Below, piece by piece: positions 57,830 to 64,000 of a stretch of DNA of 64,000 nt (positions within the stretch are counted from its first letter, which is position 1; each line of letters opens with the position of its first letter). The DNA is from Medakamo hakoo. Taxonomy: Eukaryota > Chlorophyta > Trebouxiophyceae > Coccomyxaceae. The DNA lies in contig CP089459.1 in assembly GCA_026636295.1 (NCBI GenBank), forward strand, positions 930,001-994,000. Direction: 5' to 3'. A model generated the notes under the pieces. The model worked only from the letters and a program-made list of their open reading frames with translations, searched no databases and had not been told where the DNA came from. The position numbers and the translations under genes were made by a program.

Positions 57830-58245
57830 GCGGCCTGGGCCCGGGCGGCCGCGGCCCGCTCGGCGGCCCGGCCGGCGGCCGCGGCGGCCCGCTCGGCGCC
57901 GGCCGGGGCGCCCCGCGCGGCGCCGCCTCTGCCGTCGTCCCGGGCCAGGACGGCTCCGCCCTCACGACCGCCATGCTGGCCGCCGCGCCGCCGGAGGCCC
58001 AGAAGCAGATGCTGGGCGAGCGCCTGTTCCCGCTCGTCGCGGCGCGCCAGCCCGAGCTGGCGGGCAAGGTCACGGGCATGCTGCTGGAGATGGACAACGG
58101 CGAGCTGCTGCTGCTGCTGGAGTCGCCGGACGCCCTGGACGCCAAGGTGGACGAGGCGATCGCCGTGCTCAAGCAGCACGGCGCCCTGCCGGAAGGCGTC
58201 GCGGCCGAGGGCGGCGGCCCGGCCGAGGGCGAGGCCGCGGCGTGA
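55457..58245 (+). CDS. PABP: Cytoplasmic poly(A)-binding protein
   Basis: Binds mRNA poly(A) tails and promotes translation and stability. Three exons: 55457-55678, 55993-56095, 56447-58245; 707 aa. An Ala/Pro-rich N-terminus is followed by four RRMs with RNP motifs: [20 protein letters not shown] (RRM1, split by intron 1), [20 protein letters not shown] (about 144), [20 protein letters not shown] (about 234) and [20 protein letters not shown] (about 337), each with a GYGF/GFGF RNP1. A Gly/Pro/Met-rich linker replaces the usual PQ-rich one. The C-terminal MLLE domain (about 625-690) has [40 protein letters not shown] and [15 protein letters not shown]. Confidence 0.98.
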
Positions 58246-58618
58246 TGGAGGAGTGGGGGGGTGAGAGACGGAAAGGGCTTTTGCCCGTGCGTTTCTCCTT
58301 CTTCCTTTCCATCTCTTTGCGTGTGCGTGTGTGCGTGTGTGCGTGTTTTGTCGGCGCGCGTCCTTCCTGGCTGCGCTGTCTCCCTTTTCCCGACCTTCCC
58401 CCTACCCAAGAAAAAAAGAGAAAAAACCTCGACCACAAGAGAGCCGTGGGGGAGAGAGAGGGAGAGGAGAGCGGTGCCGCCGCGCACCAAACCCTCTCCA
58501 CACTTTGCGCTTCCCCCCATTCATCCTTTTTTCCCCTTTCAACATCCATCCCCCGCGTGTGCGTCTTGTGTGTTACGCCAAAAAAAAATCATCGATTTTT
58601 CCTTTCAGATTCTCTAGC

Positions 58619-59912
58619 CTACCCCATTGTCCCGCAATACAGCGTCACCCCTTTCACCCGCCCGTTTAAGACAGCTCGCTCCACCTCAGCGGGTCCCAGG
58701 CCCGCCTCCTCAACCGCCGCGATGATGTCCCGCAAGCTGGAATTGCGCGGCAAGAAGGCCGCGATGGACGGTGGGCGGTCAGACGGACCCGCTGCCGCAG
58801 CCGCGGCCAACAGCCCGGCCAAGCCCACGCCCAGGCCGCCCACATCCGCGTTCAGTCGTAAAACGGGCGACGCTGTGTAGCTCGGCCCGCCCCAGGGCGG
58901 CGACATGAACACAGCATCGACAGCCAGGCGTGGAGCGGCGGTGAAGAAGTCGGCGACAACAGTCTCCAGCGCCGCGGGCGGGCCACCTTCCCTCGCCGCC
59001 ACGGCCGCCGCGTTGGGCGCCACCACGCCCGCCCGGCCTGGGTGTGCGTCCAGGGCGAGCACGGCCGACCCTTGACCCGCTGCTAAAGCCAGGCGGGCCG
59101 CGTTGCCGCCGCACCCGCAGAAGGCGTCGAGGGCGAGGAGGGGGCGACCAGTCCCAACCATCGACAGCAGCCGCTCCGCTTGGTGCGCCGCCAGCACGGC
59201 GGGCGTCGCGGAAAACCATCCCTCCGCGTCCATGAGGATGCCGTCATCGTATGCGGGGCCCCACAGCGAGTACCTGGCCCGCCAGTATTTGGCGGCGGCC
59301 GGGCCGGCCGGGCGGCCGGTGCGGGGTGGGGAGGTCGAGGCTGGTAGAGGTGGGTGCACGGTGGCGGGTGGTGGAGGGGGTCCGGGCCCCTCTCCGTCCT
59401 CGCCCCCACCTCCAAACCGGACGTGCGTGCCCGCAGGCAGCGGCAGGGCGGGCAGGACGCCCGTCGTCTCCGGCCGGGACGGCCGCCGTCGCCGTGTCGT
59501 CACGCGCCCGCCAAAGCCAGACGGCAGGCCTAGTGCGGCGAGGGCGGCGGTGTCTGCGTCGCCCAAGGAAAAGAGGTCTTCGTCGTCGTCTGCTTCTTCT
59601 TCTTCCACTCCTTCGTCCTGGCCAGTGTCTGGCCGGCGGCGGTGGCGGGACCTGGGTATGCGTTTTTGACGTGGACGGGGGTCCGTGAGCGAGCGAGATG
59701 GGAGCCGGCGCTGGCTAGGTTGAGTTTTTTCATCGTCCCCGCACCCACCTCTCTCACCTCGCCGGCCCCACGTCCTCCAGGTACACGGTCGTCAGGCTGA
59801 CGCCGGGGGCCAGGACATAGGCCTGGGCATCCTTCCAGTCGAGGTCCCAGGCCGTGGCGAGGTGGGCGCCGTGGGCGAGCGGAGCGCATGCATCGCCGTC
59901 GGCGGCGCTCAT
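58619..59912 (-). CDS. TGS1: Trimethylguanosine synthase (TGS1-like)
   Basis: Hypermethylates m7G caps of snRNAs and snoRNAs to m2,2,7G. Two exons: 59758-59912 and 58619-59651; 395 aa, starting at ATG 59912. The first exon (WDLDWKDAQAYVLAPGVSLT) is N-terminal. Exon 2 begins with an acidic stretch (EEEEADDDEDLFSLGD) and a Gly/Pro linker, then the methyltransferase: KYWRARYSLWGPAYDDGILM, DAEGWFSATPAVLAAHQAER, the SAM loop LDAFCGCGGNAARLA, VLALDAHPGRA, and catalytic motif AVFMSPPWGGPSY whose Trp stacks on the cap. The C-terminus has AAFLPRNSSL. The Nudix gene lies 165 nt upstream on the same strand. A longer 5' exon cannot be excluded. Confidence 0.93.
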
Positions 59913-60077
59913 CTTTCCCGCGGCGGTGAGGCGGTTCTGAGCCCGAGCGGGCTTCAATCGGACGGGCCCGTCCCTTGGTAAGGCGGCGGCATTGAGAGTG
60001 GGGATGTGTGTGCGGCAGAAGAGTGTGTGTGTGTATGTGTGTGTGCCTTCTCGTCTCCAACTTTTTTTTCTCCTGTT

Positions 60078-61154
60078 TCACCGCACGTCCCCCCTCCTCA
60101 GCCCGTCCACCAGCGCCAAGTACCCGGCACTCTCCGGCGCAATCCACCCTCGCCGGATCAAAAAATCAATGATAACCAGGTTGCAGTTGTCCTTGAAGTC
60201 GTCGGTGTGGGCCACCCGGTCCGCGACGGCAGGCAGCGGCAAGAGTTCAAAGCCGTCGACCTCGCCGTCCACTGGCTGGGGCGTGAAGCCGGCCGGCAGT
60301 TCCAGGTCGTACACGAACAGGACGTCCCGCTTTGGCCCGGCTGCCTGCATGGCGCTGTACGAGACGATGCCGGCGGGGCGCGCCCGCGCCGCCAACTCGG
60401 GCGGGATCCCCGCTTCTTCCCCGCATTCTTTGACGACGTTTTCGGTCACGCCCAGCCCCGCGGGCTGGCCGCCCGCCGCGATGTGGTCCAGCTTGCCCGG
60501 CCAGGTGGGCTTGTCCGCCGCCCGGCGTGCCACCCACAGCGAGAAGGTGGACGGGTCATCGCTCTCCTCGCTCCCACGCACCCAGCCGTTGACGTGGACG
60601 CCGTACGCCCGGATGCCAAAGAGCGGGGCCGCCGCGCGCTCGAGCAGGGCCAGCGGCGGGGCGTCGAAGCCGACGGACACGGGGTACGGCTCGCCGCGCC
60701 ACCCGGTGATGGTGCCGTCGTCGCGCAGGGCTTCCATGACGGTGGCCAAGGCAGCGGTGCGGGCGTGCGTGTCCGCGGTGGCCAAGTGCGGGGCCAGGCG
60801 GAGGGCGGGCGGCGTGGTCGGTTCTTCGTTGTCCAGGATGAAAACGCCGCCGTGTTGCTCAGCGAGTTTTTGAGCCAGGGCGGGTCGGCACAAGCCGATG
60901 GCTTCACTGCCAATGTACCAGGGGATGAGGGACGCCAGTTCGGAAGGCGGGGCGTTGCACCGGTCGACCCAGCGGGTGAAGCCGGCGAGGGAGGCGGGCG
61001 GGCTGGCGCGCGCCGCCGCCGCAGGCGGCGCGGCCGCCGCTCCTGCAGCAGCCACCGCCGTCGCCATGCGCCGCGGCTTGGCACAGATGTGGAGGACGAT
61101 TCGCGCTCTGCTGGTGAGCGCGCGCACGGAGCCAGGGCCCGTCGCGTGGGCCAT
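60078..61154 (-). CDS. Nudix hydrolase with DUF4743 domain (NUDX20/24-like)
   Basis: Relatives (plant NUDX20/24, yeast YJR142W, Tnr3 N-terminus) hydrolyse thiamine-diphosphate analogues. Single exon, 358 aa from ATG at 61154; an in-frame ATG at 61067 would drop a putative presequence (RALTSRARIVLHICAKPRRM). The DUF4743 part has TRWVDRCNAPPSELASLIPW, RPALAQKLAEQHGGVFILDN and VMEALRDDGTITGWRGEPYP. The Nudix part has YGVHVNGWVRG, SLWVARRAADKPTWPGKLDH, then the box GGQPAGLGVTENVVKECGEE AGI, with Lys in place of the usual Arg. The C-terminus includes RDVLFVYDLELPAGFTPQPV and DGEVDGFELLP. Divergent from the next gene over 99 bp. Confidence 0.92.
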   Translation of the reverse strand: MAHATGPGSVRALTSRARIVLHICAKPRRMATAVAAAGAAAAPPAAAARASPPASLAGFTRWVDRCNAPPSELASLIPWYIGSEAIGLCRPALAQKLAEQHGGVFILDNEEPTTPPALRLAPHLATADTHARTAALATVMEALRDDGTITGWRGEPYPVSVGFDAPPLALLERAAAPLFGIRAYGVHVNGWVRGSEESDDPSTFSLWVARRAADKPTWPGKLDHIAAGGQPAGLGVTENVVKECGEEAGIPPELAARARPAGIVSYSAMQAAGPKRDVLFVYDLELPAGFTPQPVDGEVDGFELLPLPAVADRVAHTDDFKDNCNLVIIDFLIRRGWIAPESAGYLALVDGLRRGDVR

Positions 61155-61253
61155 GGAACGCACACGGAAAACGGCGGGCCCCCCGTTCCGCTCTTTGTTA
61201 TCGCTGCTCTGAGCCGCGACGAGACACCAGACCAATTTTCTTCCGACGAAAAA
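61155..61253. promoter_or_regulatory. Shared promoter region, Nudix/DUF4743 and plastid protein
   Basis: Only 99 bp between divergent starts, the tightest divergent pair here. An A run (GACGAAAAA) abuts the right-hand ATG. Promoter role inferred. Confidence 0.45.
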
Positions 61254-62425
61254 ATGGCAGCACCCCTGACGGCGGCCCGGTGCCGGCCCCTGGCCGTGGT
61301 CGCCGGCCCCCGGACCGCGCCCAGTAGGAGTGTCGCGGTCGCGGCCCAGCCTGCCCGGCGGCCACGCCGCGGCCCGCTCCGCGTGCGCAACGCGGCGGCG
61401 GCCCCCGACCCGGAGGACGAACAGTACGGCGGCGGCGGCGACGGCGGCGGCGACGACCTCCCCCGCATCCCCAAGTCGAGCCCTGGGGACTTCGCGGCGG
61501 GGTGGAAAAATCCATTTCGTGACCGGAAGAAGGAGGTGCGTGAAAACCTGCGGCGAGGAATCGACCCACCTAGCCACTCGTCGCCTGTCCCCCCTGCCTC
61601 ACCCTCACTCTTCTCTCCCTCCACCCGCACACACACACACCACTCCCGATCCAGCGCGAACAAGAGGACGCCGCTAAAAGCCTGCTCAAAGACACGTTCA
61701 AGGACAAGGGCGACCCGCTCGCCGCCTACGACCCGGGCGCGGGCGGCGGCGACAGCGGCGGGTCGGGCCGCGGCCGCGGCCGCGGGTGGGGCAAGGATTC
61801 TGGCGGCCAGGGCGACGGCGCGGGCGGCGGCGGCGGCGAGCCTGAAGACGGCGGCGGGCCCAACTGGCAGTCGTCCGCGGCGGGCGCCCTGGACCGCGCC
61901 AAGTCGACGGGCAAGACGCTCGGCGCGCTGGCGCTCATCCTCGGCGGCCTGGCCATCCTCCCGTTTTACAAGCAGGTCATCTTCTACTCCACCCAGTTTG
62001 TGTCCTGGCTCCTGCGCCTGGACGCGCGCGGGCCGCGCGCCGTGGCGGCCATCCGGGCCGAGGCCCGGCGCGCGGCGCTGGAGACCGCCGACCCGGCCGC
62101 CTTCCGCGAACTCGGGCAGTGGGAAGTCGAAGCCCTTTCGCGCTACGGCCCCGAACCTGACGGCGGGGACGGCTCTTTGTCGGCTTGGCGGGCGGCGCGG
62201 AAATCCCTGAAAGGCCAGGCGCGGACCGCCCGCCTGCGTGCGGCGGCGGCGGAAGCGGAGGCGGCGGCCGCGGCGGCGGCGGCGGCGAAAGCGCGGCAGG
62301 CGGCTGCACGGGAACAGAGCGCGGCGGCCGCGACCAAGGCCGCGAAGGCCGCAGCGGAAAAGGCGCCGTTTTTAGCGTCCGTCGACTCGGAGGATTACGA
62401 TGAGTTTGATGATGAGGACTATTGA
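61254..62425 (+). CDS. Probable plastid membrane protein, unknown function
   Basis: Two exons: 61254-61535 and 61655-62425 (donor GTGCGT), joined in phase 0; 350 aa. N-terminus AAPLTAARCRPLAVVAGPRT then RPRRGPLRVRNAAAAP looks like a chloroplast transit peptide. A charged segment WKNPFRDRKKE continues through the junction into REQEDAAKSLLKDTFKDKGD, so the splice is well supported. After a Gly-rich acidic linker comes one membrane region (TLGALALILGGLAILPFYKQ, then VIFYSTQFVSWLLRLD), a helical stretch and a long Ala/Lys/Glu coiled-coil-like tail ending in SEDYDEFDDEDY. Family not recognised. Confidence 0.7.
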
Positions 62426-63527
62426 CGAGGGCCTACTAAAACACTGTGGGGGGTGGTGGCGGGGCGGGACAGGGCGTGGCGGACAGAGGGCGGGCCGGGA
62501 CAGGGGCGGGGCAGGGCGTGTCGTCTCTGTGAGAAGAGGAGGGAGGTCACTCTGCCGTCCCCTGCTGAGAAACGAAAAGGGAGGGGCGAGGCGAGAGGTC
62601 GTCGAGCGAGGCGGTGTGCACACCGCCTCTCTCTTTTTCGTCCTCGTACATCATCAGTCTTCCGGCCCGCCGCCCGTGTGTGCGTCTGCGTGTCTGTGCG
62701 TGTGTGCGCGTGTGCGTGCGTGCGTGTGGGTGCGTGTGCGTGTGCTCGTGTGTGTGTGCGAGCAAGAACAAGGAGCGAGAGAGAGTGTGCATGAAACGAA
62801 TGAATGCTTTAAATGCTTTGAACCCATGCGGCGGCGGGAACGGTGGCGAGCGAGAGGGGTGGACGGAGAAAAGAGAGAGAGAGAGAGAGGGGGGAGGGGG
62901 GGGGGGGGGGGAGGGAGCACACCAAGGCCTAGTAGCCCAGGTCCAAGGCGGGCAGGGACGCCGCAGGGACGGCCACCCGCCGGCCGCCCGCCACACCCAC
63001 ACCGCGCGCAGACAGGCCAAAAAGAAGACCGCGTGCATGCGGTTGGCGGCCCACCGCCCGCCAGCGCGTCCCCCGGCCGCCAAAAACGGCTGAAAGGCAG
63101 GAAAAAAAGGGCGGGGTGCGCCGCCGCTCCCTCGACCCACTGACTTTTCTCTTTTTTGCGTATTTTGCGCGCCTCCCACCCCCGCGCACGCCGCCTTTTG
63201 CACTCCAGGAGCAAGACCTGTCCGCGCCGCACCCAGGCCGATCGACGGAAAAAAAAATTGGACGGCCGCCGACGGCAGGGCGCGGCTCCAAACAAACCGA
63301 ATTCACCGCGGGCCCACGGCGCCCGCACCCTGGTCCCTGTGGCAGGGCTGTCGTGCATGCTGACGCGAGCTGTCGCCCGTGCAGTGCGGCCCCTGGCAAC
63401 GAGCGCACTCCGCGTTCACCGGCCGACGGCGACGACGACGGCCACGCGCGCGCGCGTGTGCGCTCCCGACCTCCGCACGTTTGTTGCCGCGCGTCCACCA
63501 CCCCGCCCGCCGGCCGCCAGCAGCACC
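62426..63527. other. Intergenic region rich in simple repeats
   Basis: 1102 bp between two + strand genes. It includes GT-rich microsatellite-like DNA at about 62674-62760, an AT-rich island (ATGCTTTAAATGCTTTG, 62803-62819), GA repeats and G-runs near 62875-62911. A minus-strand open frame ending at TAG 62929-62931 might be a terminal exon (see findings). No tRNA or other RNA gene recognised. Confidence 0.5.
62896..62911 (+). repeat. G16 homopolymer in a purine-rich tract
   Basis: Preceded by (GA)n and G6; a strong purine/pyrimidine strand asymmetry that could adopt triplex or quadruplex structure (inference). Confidence 0.85.
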
Positions 63528-64000
63528 ATGCCCGACCTGGACACGCTCCTGCCCTCCGAGGGCGACGCCTACCACGGCGTCAAAGTCGACCCTGCTTCCT
63601 TACCTGACGATCCCGCCACCTTTGCCGCCCGCCTGTCCGCGTCCCTCACCCACTGGAAGGCCGCCAACCGCAAGGGCGTCTGGTTAAAACTCCCGCTCCC
63701 GTCGGCCGCACCACTCGTCCCGGCCGCCATTGCTGCCGGCTTCACCGCCCACCACGCCGAACCGTCGCACATCATGCTGACGACCTGGCTGGGGCCCGGA
63801 GAGTCCCGGCTGCCGGCGTACGCCTCCCACCAAGTGGGCGTCGGCGCGTTTGTTGTGTCCCCGCGCGGGCCTGCCGGCTCCGACCCGGCCGTCGCGGCCA
63901 CGCCCCACATCCTGGTCGTGCAGGAAGCGGCGGGGCCGTTGAAGGGCACTGGTGTCTGGAAGATGCCGACGGGTTTGGTCGACGCGGGCGAGGATGTCGT
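63528..64000 (+). CDS. NUDT6/NUDX-type Nudix hydrolase (partial, N-terminal)
   Basis: Start at ATG 63528; the gene runs off the right edge after about 157 codons. Visible family blocks of the NUDT6 / plant NUDX2-8-10 group: HWKAANRKGVWLKLPLPSAA, AAGFTAHHAEPSHIMLTTWL, ASHQVGVGAFVVSP, HILVVQEAAGPLKGTGVWKM and PTGLVDAGEDV, which is the beginning of the Nudix box. Plant relatives hydrolyse ADP-ribose, NADH or long-chain nucleotides such as CoA or ppGpp; the substrate here is not predictable. No presequence is evident, suggesting a cytosolic form. Confidence 0.93.
   Translation, partial: MPDLDTLLPSEGDAYHGVKVDPASLPDDPATFAARLSASLTHWKAANRKGVWLKLPLPSAAPLVPAAIAAGFTAHHAEPSHIMLTTWLGPGESRLPAYASHQVGVGAFVVSPRGPAGSDPAVAATPHILVVQEAAGPLKGTGVWKMPTGLVDAGEDV

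Noticed and set aside
62640-62800. GT-rich tract considered as a telomere-like or CRISPR-like array
   Set aside because: It is an irregular GTGT/GCGT microsatellite without a fixed unit plus spacers, and the host is eukaryotic.

Overview
The window looks like nuclear DNA of a photosynthetic green alga (Chlorophyta or a close relative) with a very GC-rich, compact genome. Evidence: GC-dominated third codon positions; short GT-AG introns (I place about 40, mostly 70-550 nt); eukaryotic genes (CCT8, NOP58, exosome RRP4, Gemin2, PABP, WNK kinase); and nucleus-encoded plastid proteins typical of the green lineage (ClpR3, plastid SecE, plastid uL3, ferredoxin-GOGAT, a lumenal FKBP). The species cannot be named from sequence alone. 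Some 3' ends carry TGTAA, the poly(A) signal common in green algae. I see no transposon, virus-like element, tRNA, rRNA or CRISPR array.

Layout. 1-25.6 kb: Vms1/ANKZF1 (cut by the left edge), epsilon-COP, Gemin2, an unknown protein, MON2, an F-box/LRR protein, ubinuclein (HIRA complex), ClpR3, NOP58, the ER-fusion GTPase RHD3/Sey1, a plastid membrane protein with an internal repeat, mitoribosomal mL41 and exosome RRP4. 26-40.4 kb: WNK kinase, lumenal FKBP, COX10, a DHRS4-like reductase ending in SRL, mitochondrial F1 gamma, plastid SecE, a small helical protein, a bZIP factor and mitoribosomal bL27m. 41-53 kb: a conserved SANT/Myb-like protein, CCT8, plastid uL3, a saccharopine-dehydrogenase-like fragment and ferredoxin-GOGAT. 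53-64 kb: a DDGFGDF-motif protein, lipoate-protein ligase, PABP, TGS1, a Nudix/DUF4743 hydrolase, a plastid protein and a NUDT6-type Nudix hydrolase cut by the right edge. In all there are 33 genes and one fragment.

Genes are packed in divergent pairs (99-709 bp apart), convergent pairs (51 bp at the tightest) and close same-strand tandems. These are mostly unrelated housekeeping genes, not a pathway cluster, although many serve organelles (import, translation, proteolysis, respiration, nitrogen assimilation).

The most notable signals are in architecture. One same-strand pair is 51 nt apart, a bicistronic candidate. An F-box gene appears to have a 4-nt coding first exon. Long simple repeats abut splice donors. 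PABP has an A-rich leader. One enzyme fragment has no partner exons. I found no convincing new multi-gene system. The long open frames opposite real genes (one of about 2,880 codons at 2992-11640) are by-products of GC-rich codon use.
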